Source: Platerodrilus igneus (taxonomy: Eukaryota > Arthropoda > Insecta > Coleoptera > Lycidae). From it: a stretch of DNA of 64,000 nt. This document shows, piece after piece, positions 36,018-46,618 of this stretch. The first letter of the stretch is position 1. Each line of letters opens with the position of its first letter. The notes under the pieces are model-generated. The model was not told where the DNA came from. It saw nothing but the letters and a program-made list of their open reading frames with translations, and did no database searches. Location: the NCBI GenBank assembly GCA_036346225.1, contig JARFIW010001178.1, positions 310,001 through 374,000 on the forward strand, written 5' to 3'. The position numbers and the translations under genes are program-made.

Positions 36018-36648
36018 TTTACATTTTTCTTCTTTATGTAAAAACCGCCCAACTTCTGATTCTCAACGCACCTGAAATACGTACTATGTCAATATCCAAT
36101 CATAAAGTAAAGTTTTACGCAGATTTAATATGTTATATTACTTCATGTCATTTGATTAATACTGCAAAACGTTCTATGTCATAGTTAGTTATGTAGATAG
36201 TTTTAAAGATGTGCTCTTGCCTAAATTTAATTAAAATATTGTTTGATCTTGGTAAGTAATTCACAGAAAGCATACATGACATTGTTAGAGCAATTATTTT
36301 AATCATTTATTAACTACTCATTTAGTTTTGTGTAGAAAATAATTAACTTAACAAACTTAACCTAACTGTTGATTGAATCTATAACATTTCCTGCTGTAAT
36401 ATAGGTTATACTATTAAACATTAGTCTTGGACCAAAAATATAGTTATAATGTATTTTCAACTTTGTATAATAATTTTGTATTGTGCTTTTTGATTTTCTT
36501 TGAATTTAATGATAGATGATCCTAATGCAATCGGTACTATGTCGCTGTTTGTAGTAATTAAATGTTGACATAGAACATATTGCTTCATTATGATATTGAT
36601 CATTATTTTTTAAAGCTTCTTGTTATTTTATTATAGAAAAGTATTGCA

Positions 36649-38639
36649 ATGAATCGTGGGAAACGTATGGTGACATTAGCTTTAAAAAGCCAACCACAGG
36701 TACAAGTTCTAGATGAAATCACAGGTGAATTTAAAACCATAACTCATTCAACATCAAGGGCTCCATCTAGTGATCGAGAATCGACCATGGATTTTAGCAG
36801 CTCTTGAAACAGACTCAGAAGAGGCTGTTAATTTTGATAGTGACGATGGCTCCTGTGAGGAAGTTCTCAATCATGTAACTGGAGAGATAACAGTAGTCCC
36901 AAATTCTGATGGCCGTAAAAGAAAACGCGCTACTAAAGGAAACAGTGATTCATCTAACTGGAAATGACAAAAACACTTTTTAGCTAGGCTTAAACGAGAA
37001 ACTTACATCGGCTTCAAAAAAGATTAATCCGGACGATACAAACAGACTGAAGTTAAACCTGCAAAGACTTTAAAAAGTCGTTGTGGTGGCCACACAAAAC
37101 AACGTGGTCATGGACCTCAACAAAATTTTAATTGCAATGATATTACAGATGCTGACCTAAATACTATTTTTAGAAATTTTTGGAACATGAAATCCTGGTT
37201 AATCAGAAAAATTTATGTAGTCTTGTATCAAAAGGGAAACCTCAACATTGCAAAAATAAAAGTGATGACCAATCGAGAAAAAATACTACATTTAAATACT
37301 TTTTATCTGTGGACGTGGATAATATCACAACAAAATATGTTTGTAAAAACATGTTTATGTCTACATTAGGCATTGGGCAGAGGCAATTGAGAGACTGGAT
37401 ATTAAATGAAAATGAAAACATCACAGAAGCAGCTGGTAATTCTAATAGCACAGGTATTGAAAAAGAAAATTCTGTAGTCGAGTTTCTCAATCGCTTACCT
37501 AAAGTCGAATCTCATTATTGCAGAGCATCTTCTAATAAACTGTACTTAGAACCTACTTGGGAAAGTTATTGTCATATTTATAGAGAGTTTCTTAGCTACT
37601 GCAATAATGAAAACAAAGTGACATGCTCGCACAGATTATGTTTAAGGTTGTTCCGTAAATTAAACTTAGAAATCTTTTGTCCAAGAAAGGATCAATGCAA
37701 CAAATGCACCGCATTTAAGCAAGGCAATCTTGTGCAAGCAGATTTTGACATTCATCAAACAAAAAAAAAACAGTGCAAGAACAGAAAAAGCTAATGACAA
37801 AGACAATTCTAAAAGTTCTACGTTAGTATTTGCAATGGATGTGCAAGCTGTTTTGCTTTGTCCCCGAATACAGGTCTCTGCTACATACTATAAAACCAAA
37901 TTGAAGGTACATAATTACACAATTTATAATTTAAAAAAAAAAGCTACGTGTTACATTTGGCATGAAGGTAATGGTGGGTTAGAGAGCGATGTGTTCGCCT
38001 CAATATTGACAATGCACCTTGGAGATGAAATAGACACATCTAATCCATCGAAAATAGTGCTATGGAGCAACGGATGTGCTTTTCAAAATAGATGTGCTAA
38101 CTTAGCTAATGGACTACTAGATTTGGCAGTGCAGAAGAACATAATAATAGAACAAAAATATCTTGAAGTCGGCCATATGCAAATGGAAGTAGACTCCATT
38201 CATAGCGCAGTAGAAAAAAAAATTGCCCCGACATCGAGATATTTTTGTTCCTGCAGATTATATCAATATTATAAAATCTGCAAGACAATTCCCAGAATCT
38301 TATAAAGTTGTATTTTTAACTTATAAAGATTTCCATAGCTTTGCTGGTGGTAGGTACAAAAGTATTAGACCGGGGAATAAAAAAGGAGATCCGGTTGTGA
38401 CTGATATTGTAGGGTTGCAATATGAACCCGAGGAAGGTATAATAAAATATAAATTAGATTTTAGCCAATGCTGGCAATCTTTGCCTACAAGACCCAAGCC
38501 CAAGTCTGCATCTATTTCTTCAGAAAATCGCCCATTCTTATATAAATCGCCTTTAAGTATAGAAGTTAAAAAAATTGTACATTTACAAGAAATGAAGCCT
38601 CTTATTCCATCTGACCATTACTTTTTTATGACTCTTTAA
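36649..38639 (+). pseudogene. K transposase, broken; DUF-type insect transposase family
   Basis: The ATG at 36649 follows an acceptor-like tttattatag. It opens with MNRGKRMVTLAL, an acidic segment (TDSEEAVNFDSDDGS, after a frame change) and a basic KRKRATK. A Cys-containing FNCND...FWNMKSW region lies near 37125-37200. The main part has VCKNMFMSTLGI, then FCPRKDQCNKCTAFKQG, then AMDVQAVLLCPRIQVSATYY. Next come IVLWSNGCAFQNRCANLANG and QKYLEVGHMQMEVDSIHS. The order Cys pair, Asp-containing strand, N-rich strand and GHxxxExDxxHS fits a DDE-type nuclease. Frame breaks occur near 36800, 37200-37250, 37765 (A10 run) and 38218 (A9 run). The family is common in insects; its exact superfamily name is not certain from sequence alone. 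Confidence 0.7.
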
Positions 38640-39101
38640 CTCATGGATGCCCCCATAATATTGGTACATGTTCACATATTATTAACTGTAACTAATAATA
38701 AAATATTGTCAAATTACACTATGGTATAGTGATTTATGTTGATTTTCTTATGGAATTTAGGACCCTTTTTGTAAGCAGTATAATGCTACCGCATTGTAGT
38801 TTGTAAATTTACAAATTTAGTTCAATACATTTATTATTTGTAATTACTGTTTTAATCTACCTTAGTTTGGATTGGTTACAATACGCACTATGTCATAGAT
38901 TATGTACAGAAGTCACCCCTGCTGAGCAGTGCAATAAATAAGTTCAATGTCGCTTTATCTTTTTTTATAAATCTAACATAGATGTCATTTTTGCGTTTTC
39001 ACAAAGCTTGTACAATGGTAGAAGAGTCACAAACAACTCGTATTAAAAAAATGGACAGGCTAAAAATTATTAAGTTTTCTTTCTCTCCTGTAAAGTTCTC
39101 T

Positions 39102-39141
39102 TTTTTGACATAGAACGCTTTGCAGTATCAGCGACGATATG
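39102..39141 (-). repeat. Right terminal inverted repeat of K
   Basis: Ends GTATCAGCGACGATATG, the inverted partner of 35978-36017. Differences include gtc/gtt and aag/aat relative to the left copy. Confidence 0.9.
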
Positions 39142-39179
39142 GATAATTCTGAAAATGGTGTTCCATTAATAAATAAATT

Positions 39180-39700
39180 ATTATTATTATTAATAATAAT
39201 AATTTGTTTGCTTGTTTGTTTATTTTCTGTTTAAATATATTTTTACGCTTTCTTTCAGAGTTTTCATAGCTACGCATGACTTGTATTCTTGTGGCATATA
39301 ATTGATTAGTTTGGGTACTAGGTACACGAGACTTTTTTCCCCATAAAGGTTTCGTATTTGAGGTACAGAATATTTACTTCCCCTAATCAGGTGTTCACTT
39401 TGTCTTATTCTTAGATACTAAACTGAAAAGAAATTATCAATGATGGTTTTATAATGAAAACGTCCTTTGGCCGTTAATAAATTATTTTTTTGAAGAAAAT
39501 TTTGAAAATCGTAATTGTTATCATTATCTACTAATTTTAAAAGTCGTTTTTGTATTAAAAAATTTCTCTTCAGGTATATGTGCTTGCGTAACCCTATCCC
39601 TTAATGCCATATCTAATAATTGATTCTGTTAGTGTAGTATATATGACTGACTTTCCTTACGTGAAATGGTACAATATCCGCTATATAATATAATTGCACT
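39180..39700 (-). pseudogene. Minus-strand CR1/L2-like RT C-terminus
   Basis: The minus strand reads VPQIRNLYGEKSLVYLVPKL then INYMPQEYKSCVAM around 39360-39260. This is the standard C-terminal signature of CR1/L2-like ORF2 proteins. Upstream (39540-39420) FLQKNNLLTAKGRF and YLRIRQSE lie in the same frame with one stop. The 3' end is at the (ATT)n block 39178-39202, directly against element G's tail. Truncated at its 5' side near 39700. Confidence 0.7.
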
Positions 39701-40690
39701 AACACAGACATGAGTTATTACACTACTCTTGGTGATAGTTTATATGGTCGATAAAACAGTTTGCAAAGTATTACACTTTAGATGGTGATACATTTATATG
39801 GTGATAGTTCCTAAAAGTCGGTAATACAGTTACCAAAGTTCATAAGATACATCGGGCAAGCGCAATGTATACGGAAGCAGACTACGCCTCTAGCGGATGA
39901 AAGCGCGAACCTTATTACAGATTTGGGCGCGGTCATCTACCATGACGTCACCACTGCCAAATTACATTGCGTAATAACCGGAAATATAAAAAGTTAAATA
40001 AACAGGTAACACATAATTTACTCACCCCGGAAATCCGAACCAAAGTTGGCCTCTATCAGGGTTCCTCAGGGCTCCATGTCGGAGGGATTAAAGATGGCGA
40101 TTCCTCCGGAACGGCTAGCGGAGCATTTACCTCAGGGTCGTGGAGTCCAGTTTGCCGAAGGTTGCTGTAAATTTACCTACGCAGGGAATGACGGAAAAAA
40201 GGTAGAAGGTACGACAAACAAAAGATAAGCAAGCAGGGAAACTACATAGGTAAGCTACGATACGTCACCACAAAACGACCACTTAACTCCACGAACAAAG
40301 GCAAAAAGCCACGTTCTAGAGAAAAAAGGAAAACTCTCACCACTTCGTCCCCACTCTTTGTCTTTTTCACATCCGCACGAAGTTATTCATCTACCCCTCT
40401 AGTGTTGTGCGATCTGCGCAAACTCACTACTATGACGTACGGAAGTACCGCCTAGTCTATTTAAAATTCCCGCGCACCGCGTATTTGAAATTATGGCGCG
40501 AAACTCCCGTACATCAAAACTTAACCTAGAAACAATGTTTAAGTGCAAATTCGATTTGCACGTAACAGAGTTTGCCACAAAGTTGCTTTATATGTATGTC
40601 CCAGCAGAAGTAGTTATCCACCATAATTCCCAAGTATTTATACCATACACATTGCGTTATTATTTTGCAATCGTTAAGACAATTTTTTCC
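39701..40690. other. About 1 kb without recognised genes
   Basis: 39720-39830 contains short repeats (gtgatagtttatatggtcg, ggtgatacatttatatggtg). 39890-40500 is GC-richer than the window average, with ggcgcggtcatct, tacctcagggtcgtgg and ttcccgcgcaccgcg, and a tataaaa box at 39986. It may be part of an LTR or leader, but no matching copy exists here to define it. Confidence 0.45.
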
Positions 40691-41387
40691 CATTTTCAGC
40701 AAAACATTTCAGGGTGACTCCCTAAGTCCACTTTGGTTTTGTTTGGCAATGAATCCATTTTCATTACTCTTGAATTCTTGTAATGCTGGTTACCGTCTAG
40801 ATCATAGGTTCCCAACGGGGGCGGTACCGCCCCCAGTGGGCGCTGTAGCTTTCAAAGGGGGCGGTAGCGAGTACAGGGGCAAAAGGGGGGCGTTAGGAGG
40901 ATCAAGGGGGGCGTTCGTGACGTACTTACCTTTTTAGAAAATAAATATATTAAAATACTTTGAAAATACCTAGTTGGCATGAATAGACAGTTTATTTAGC
41001 TATCTAAAATGTCTATGTTATTGTTATCGAGAAAATATACTTTAAAACATTTAATTCAGCATTAGGTCTATGAATACCTAATTCCGTTTAATATTGTCCG
41101 CAACAAGTCTTTGCAAGTTGATAAGCAAAGACGCGATATGACTTGCTTATAAAGTGCACCGGCATCGCAAACAAGATAAAACATACAAGTTGATGCTTGT
41201 ATGAAATCAAACGTATAAAAGGCAGGGATAGCTCTAGGAATGTGTTATTATTTTGTGTGCTTCGCAAATAATCCATGTTCGTGAGTGATAAGTTATATAA
41301 GTCATTATAACCATTAATTTTATAATTATCTATAAATTCGTTGAAAAATTAATTTATTTTAAACCGTGGCAAGTTTTGGATTTCAAA

Positions 41388-43156
41388 ATGTCTGAATCTA
41401 AGAAGAAATGCCGGCAGTACAGTCTTTTCTATTTGAAATATGGATTTACGCACTCTCCTGTAAACCCATCATTACCCATGTGTTTACTTTGCCAAAAGTT
41501 TTCTCAAATGAAGCCATGAAGCCTTCTAGGCTACAAGAACATTTAAATAAAATGCATACTGATAAAAAGGACAAAGATTTGTCCTATTTTCAAGAACTGC
41601 AGAAGAAATATTTGAAACAGCCAACTATATCAAACCTATTTGCGTCGTCTTCTAAACAAGAAGATGATGGACTACGAGGATCATATAACATTTCATTGTT
41701 AATCGCAAAACGGGAAAACCACATACCATTGGCGAGGAACTTATCTTGCCGGCAGTCAGAGAGGTAATAAAAACTGTTCTTCATCATAAGACATCGGCAG
41801 ATGTCATCAGAAAAATTCCTCTGAGTAATAACTCAGTGCAAAGGAGAATAGACGAAATGGCTCAAGACGTTGAAATATCATTATGCGATTACTTAAAACT
41901 TGCAATTTTTCCATTCAACTTGATGAATCCACTCTACCAAATAATGAAGTACTGCTGTTATCATACGTTCGGTTCATAAAAGACGAAAAATTTATCAAGA
42001 GTTATTATTTGCAAAAAATTTGGAAACTGATACAAAGGGAGAAACGATATTTAATACCATGAGTACGTTTTTTCAAGAGAAAGAAATACCTATGCATAAT
42101 ATTTTGTCGGCAGCTACTGATGGTGCTCCAGCAATGACGGGACGTCATAAGGGTTTCATAGCTCATTTGAAACAAGCAGTACCAAATGTACTCGCTATAC
42201 ATTGTATTATTCATCGTCAGCACTTGGTTGCAAAAAATCTGAACGAACGTTTGCATTCGTCGCTTCATTACGTTATTAGAGCAGTAAATACGATTAGAAG
42301 CAATTCATTGCATGACAGATTATTTAGCCAACTTTGTAGTGAAAATGATGAAGATTACAATCGCTTGCTGCTGCACACAGAAGTTCGTTGGCTCTCAAAA
42401 GGTACTTGTTTGAACCGTTTTTTTCAACTATTTGATTCAGTACTGGACTTTCTTGAAAACAGAAACGAAAAATTGCGCGAAAACCTGATTATACATAAAA
42501 ATGACATCGCTTATTTGACAGACTTGTTTAAAATATTTAATGAAGTCGATTTACAATTGCAAGGCGACGAATTGAATTTAATTAAAACAAAAAACGTCAT
42601 AGCTGCTTTTGTGGGAAAACTTCTTCTATTCAAACGAAATCTAGGGAGAGGTGAATACAGCCACTTTTCCACATTATCAGCAGTCTCTGCAAAACATGAA
42701 GATTTACTTACTTACTGCCAACACTTGGACGTTCTTCATGTTGATTGTGTGGAGCGATTCCAGGATATTTTAAACATGAATATACCGGGTTGGGTTTTAG
42801 ATCCTTTCGCAAATGCAGATACAGCAGAATCATCAAATTTAGAAGAGGAACTCGTAGAACTCACAACTAACGAAGAACTAAAAGTAAAATTCAGAAATGG
42901 ATATCAAGAGTTCTGGCTTCAAAAACCAATACCAGTTCTTTACCCTGGATTGTGGTCAAGAGTACAGATATTTTTAATTGCATTTCCTTCATCTTATTTG
43001 GCTGAGCGTGGGTTCAGTGCAGTAGCTAATTTATTGTCTAAGAAAAGGAACAGACTGCACATTACTGAACGTGGCGATTTGAGGCTGATGTTAACGAAAT
43101 TGGAACCCGACATTAGCAAATTGTTAAAACTTCACCAGCCTCAACTATCTCATTAA
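41388..43156 (+). pseudogene. hAT-2 transposase, ZBED5/SCAND3-like, two frame breaks
   Basis: The ATG at 41388 starts MSESKKKCRQYSLFYLKYGF and a BED finger (PMCLLCQKVFSNEAMKPSRL, then HLNKMH). The frame changes near 41740 to 41746-41979 (PAVREVIKTVLHHKTS) and again near 41980. The last frame, up to 43156, is long and intact. It holds ATDGAPAMTGRHKG, CIIHRQHLVAKNL and TEVRWLSKGTCL. The C-terminal dimerisation motif is SSYLAERGFSAVANLLSKKR. All core hAT signatures are present. Against hAT-1 it is clearly a different subfamily. Only two breaks, so it is the better preserved of the two. Confidence 0.9.
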
Positions 43157-43347
43157 TTTTTCTTCTTAATCTTTTTTCTGTTCATTATGTATTCATATTT
43201 AAGTTTTAATAAGCAAGTTTGTACTACATTTGATAGTCGTTTTAATTAAGGTTTACTTTTGCGATTTTAATATATATACCTTGTCCAACGCTTTAGTGAA
43301 CGCTTGTACTAGCAGTCAAAAGTGCAACGTTCGTATATGAGTATCTA

Positions 43348-43349
<2 letters not shown>

Positions 43350-43396
<47 letters not shown>

Positions 43397-43411
43397 TAGA
43401 TAGATAGATAC
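43350..43411. repeat. (TA)n(GATA)n microsatellite
   Basis: About 22 TA units followed by four GATA units in the 3' part of hAT-2, after the transposase stop. Confidence 0.95.
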
Positions 43412-43531
43412 TATGCAACAATATTTTAATATTCGTTATAATGCACTATGATGAGGAGGGGGGCGTTGGAAGTTTTTTTTCCAGTAGAGGGGGCGGTGGT
43501 TCAGAAAAGGTTGGGAACCTATGGTCTAGAT

Positions 43532-44265
43532 GATAAAGAACGACAATTCAAATATACGCATCTACTGTATATGGTTGATTTGAAACTTTTTGCAAAAAAT
43601 CGTAATCAACTACATTCTCTGATATCCACTGTAAAAATTTATAACAGTAAGATAAAAATGTCATTTGCATTAGAAAAATGTGCAACACTAACCATCAAAA
43701 AAGGTATTCTGAAAAGTGATGTTGAAAAAATATAAGAGTTTAAACTATTATCAAGTTCAAACACATACAAATATTTAGGCTTTAAACAAAACAGATGTTT
43801 AAATCATACAGAATTAAAACTAGAATATAAAGAGATTTATCGCAAAAGGCTAACAAAATTACTAAACACTAAACTAGATTCAAGACCCCTCTTTATAGCA
43901 ATTAATACATGGGCAATAGGTTACCTTAATTACATATTTGGTATTTTAAAATGGAGTGACACCGATTTAGAAAGCCTAGATAGACATACAAGAAGCTTAT
44001 TAACAAAATTTCGTATGCCTCATCCAAATTCGTCTACAGACAGGATCTATTTATCGAGATAAGAAGGAGGCCGAGGGTTACATAACATATACGACACTTA
44101 TAAAAATTAAGAAAACAGAATGAAAAATCATTTCTCAAACTCTGGCAAACAATTTCTAATAAATTTAAATAAACATGACAAAAACTACACACCTCTAAAT
44201 CTTAGTAACCCAATAACTGCAAATTCATTCAGTAGTATTTCGCAAAGGAATACAATACAGAGCTT
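43532..44265 (+). pseudogene. R4-like RT: palm end and thumb
   Basis: Directly after hAT-2's right duplication the RT resumes: YTHLLYMVDLKLFAKNRNQL (the palm YxDD-type block reads YMVD, so the first Asp of the pair is Val), then FALEKCATLTIKKG. A stop at 43733 interrupts. Beyond it, the same frame continues with SNTYKYLGFKQ, AINTWAIGYLNYIFGILKWS and LDRHTRSLLTKFRMPHPNSS to a stop at about 44060. Remnants of the next linker run to about 44265, where an unrelated insertion begins. The AINTW and GGRGL blocks are typical of R2/R4-type elements. Confidence 0.8.
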
Positions 44266-45064
44266 GCGCATTGGATGATCCCACCATCAATGGTGCAATT
44301 TTACATCAGCCAGCAGCCATATTGTTGTTATCATTTGCCTCTACTACACTGGTTTTACCTTATATTTGAATTTTTGGGGATCTAAGCCGATAAGGATTTG
44401 TAGCAAGTGCTCTTTAATAGATATCACTTTAAATAAATAAGCTGCTACTAATCTAACCTGGAGATCTAAGCCGATGAAGATCTGTAGCGGGTGCTTTTTA
44501 ATAGACACAACTTTAAATAAATAACCTGCTACTAACAACTAACCTAACCTGGGATCTAAGACGATGAGGATCTGTAGCAGTGCTCTTTAATAAACATTAC
44601 TTTAAATAAAGAACCTGCTACTAACTACTAACCTAACCTGGAGATCTACGCCGATGAAAATGATTTTAAATAGTAAGGCTGTTATTAACAGTAACCTAAC
44701 CTGGTGAAACTTAAATACCTGGCAAATCATCAGCTCTATTTATTTCTTTCAAAACTGAACAATTCAAACCATTGTGTGAGGTTATGTAGTACTGTTAAAT
44801 TTGTTGTCATTAAAAGTGTTGGTTCCTAATTATTCCACATTGGTGCTCCTGATAAGTGGATTTAAACATTGTTTTGCATAGGCACCTATTATTACCAACT
44901 ATGTTTGGTTTTACAACTATATTGATATTTAGGCATGTATAAAATTGCATTTATCTGCTAAAATCGTTGAAAACCCGCAAAAATTTGTTTTGATTGATGA
45001 TTTATACACAACAGTCCTTTGTTTAAAGTAATGTAGAAGTTTCTACTTGTGGTCTGTAACAGTA
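44266..45064. mobile_element. About 800-bp insertion carrying a minisatellite
   Basis: Separates the R4-like thumb region from its zinc motif. It has no coding sequence. The left half contains a four-unit tandem repeat; the right half is AT-rich. Exact ends, inverted repeats and target duplication could not be fixed, so its class is unknown. A Helitron or MITE with an internal array is possible. Confidence 0.5.
44376..44702 (+). repeat. Tandem repeat, four units of about 63-91 bp
   Basis: Units start at 44376, 44460, 44551 and 44640. Each begins g(a/g)gatctaagccgatgaag, continues with a gtagcagtgctctttaata core and ctttaaataaataacctg, and ends ctaacctaacct. The fourth unit is internally shortened to about 63 bp. 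Units are diverged by small substitutions, so this is an old array. Confidence 0.9.
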
Positions 45065-45850
45065 AACCGGAGCCGTGTGGGGAAAATATCCAAACGCACT
45101 AAATGAACAGACAGTCAACACAAAAAAAAATCAGTGCATTGGGTTCAATCAGGTTACCTACACCCAGAAACCGAAGGATTTTTGATTGCTATTCAGGACG
45201 GTGTAATATGCACAAAGAACTATAATAAACATATAATTAAAGAAAATATAGAAGACAAATGTCGAAAATGTAACCAAGTTGGAGAAACGATCGAACACGT
45301 CACTGCTGGATGTCCCATCTTAGCACAAAATCAATATTTAAATCGACATAATGAATTTGCAAAGATTATTCATCAACAATTAGCTATAAAACATAATCTT
45401 CTAAAAAAAAAAAACCTTACTACAAATACGTACCATCTGCAGTTTTAGAATCTAAAGAAACATTACTTTACTGGAATCACCAAATTCTGACAGATCGCAC
45501 AATTAAATGCAATAAACCTGATATATTATATAAAGATAAAACAAAAAAGGCTGGATACATAATCGACATAGCAGTTCCATTATCACAGAATTTAACAAAG
45601 ACAACACCAATAAATTGAAAAATATGTGGATCTATGCATTGAAATAAAACAATTATGGAAACTTTCCCATATGTACATAGTTCCACTTGTGATAGCAGTT
45701 GACGGAATTACTAGTAAGAAATTTCAAGGATATTTAGAAAAAAATTGGTTTATCACACAAATTACATCATGCTTGCCAAAAAGCTGTAATATTACAAACT
45801 TGTAGTATAGTCAGAAAGTTTTTGAGCCTAACAGGTTAAACAGAATTGTT
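45065..45850 (+). pseudogene. R4-like C-terminus: zinc motif and restriction-like endonuclease
   Basis: The frame 45134-45448 has YLHPETEGFLIAIQDGVICT, then the CCHC motif CRKCNQVGETIEHVTAGC and AKIIHQQLAIKHNL. It breaks at an A12 run (45403-45414). In the next frame the nuclease core reads NKPDILYKDKTKKAGYIIDI at 45514-45573, matching the PD...D arrangement of restriction-like endonucleases of R2/R4 elements. This enzyme cuts the target for priming. Frame breaks further on; similarity ends near 45840 (IVRKFLSL). Confidence 0.85.
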
Positions 45851-46618
45851 TCCCTATTAGATATAAAATACCAAAAGCTACAGTGAATATATGAATAATG
45901 ATAATATAACTCCGCCTGGAGTGGTCTCATGGGTGCCCTTGCCAGGGTACAGGGTATGAGATACACATGACGCTGCTACTGCCGGTCCCAAGCCTGGATA
46001 AAGCAGGAGGAATCTTTTTTTCCGACTTCTCTTTCTGTCAACCAGTCTTGGGGGAGACCCACCCAGTCTACTAATGTATAATCTGTCCTATTTGGCCAAA
46101 CTCTTCTAACTTTTTTACTATCAGCCAACTCTAGTTCTTCATGGTCACTATGGCTATTAGGTTAACCGAGGGCTAGTGTCCATCTTCCTTTATCACTAAC
46201 TATCAGAGTAGTGTAGTAGTCGCACTGCTCCGGGTTTAAATGGCTACCCATGTGTTTGTGCCATGCATGGAGACCCGTATGGGAGGATGAAGGGGTCTTG
46301 GTGGCTGAGTTCTCATGGGGCAGGCTGTAGTCCCTAGTGAGAGCAACACTCCACTTTGGCCTGGATTTCTTTCTAAACGGGAGGTTAAAGCTAGCCCACC
46401 TTTGACCAATCGCCTATGCTGTCGGGTAAGACCGTTACTAGGGCTAATGTGAAGATGCAGAGCAGGCGGCGGGGTTGTTGGCCTAGACAGCCTTTTCCCG
46501 CTGTGTAAGTTGTCATTGGAGCGCTATATCTCTCCAGTAACCCTGGCGACAATGCGTCGTCCCCTTGTTGGACTACGAGGTGGGTGGAGGCTAGAAAGGC
46601 GAAGAGTTTTTAAATACT

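Larger units (their letters stand above)
35978..39141 (+). mobile_element. DNA transposon K (3164 bp), superfamily uncertain, possibly Sola-like
   Basis: Has 40-bp terminal inverted repeats and a single broken transposase between them. Copies of the terminal core (CGTTCTATGTC or one-base variants) recur inside both ends, in both orientations: 36081, 36170, 36534, 36567 (inverted) and 38883. The flanks look like element G's 3' UTR. No target duplication could be read, which keeps the superfamily open. Sola elements make 4-bp duplications; I suggest Sola only from my recollection of the transposase style. Confidence 0.75.
33195..39178 (+). mobile_element. CR1/Jockey-group element G, split by DNA transposon K
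   Basis: A 5'-truncated LINE beginning in the endonuclease near 33195, with RT to 35723 and an AT-rich 3' UTR. The UTR seems to continue past transposon K: the segment 39142-39178 ends in an AATAAATAAAT tail like those of D and E. The join across K is inferred from that tail, because no target duplication is visible. Confidence 0.7.
40803..43523 (+). mobile_element. hAT DNA transposon hAT-2 (2721 bp), complete by its ends
   Basis: Ends are CATAGGTTCCCAAC and GTTGGGAACCTATG, perfect 14-bp inverted repeats. They are flanked by an exact 8-bp duplication gtctagat at 40795-40802 and 43524-43531. G-rich subterminal stretches (gggggcggtaccgccccc at 40818 and ggggcggtgg at 43490) lie inside both ends. 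It sits in the RT of the R4-like element. A TA/GATA microsatellite occupies 43350-43411. The end type is that of ZBED5/SCAND3-related hATs. Confidence 0.95.
40691..45850 (+). mobile_element. R4/Dong-like (R2-superclade) non-LTR retrotransposon, split twice
   Basis: Pieces at about 40691-40802, 43532-44265 and 45065-45850 read as one element. They give FQGDSLSPLWF before hAT-2, then THLLYMVDLKLFAKN and AINTWAIGYLNYI after it. The zinc motif and restriction-like endonuclease follow after a second insertion. A C-terminal restriction-like enzyme replaces the AP-type endonuclease used by the other LINEs in this window. It is 5'-truncated inside the RT. I-like copy D starts about 45 bases beyond its 3' end. 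Confidence 0.8.

Noticed and set aside
44344..44538. Minus-strand open frame with a repeating peptide
   Set aside because: It is only a translation of the tandem repeat at 44376-44702; the repeats in the peptide mirror DNA units.
44530..44700. Telomere-like CCTAA words (ctaacctaacctgg)
   Set aside because: Only two consecutive units per repeat, at the edge of a minisatellite unit. Not a (TTAGG)n array.
43532..45850. Insertion of the R4-like element into rDNA
   Set aside because: No rRNA sequence flanks either side; flanks are unassigned DNA and I-like copy D.
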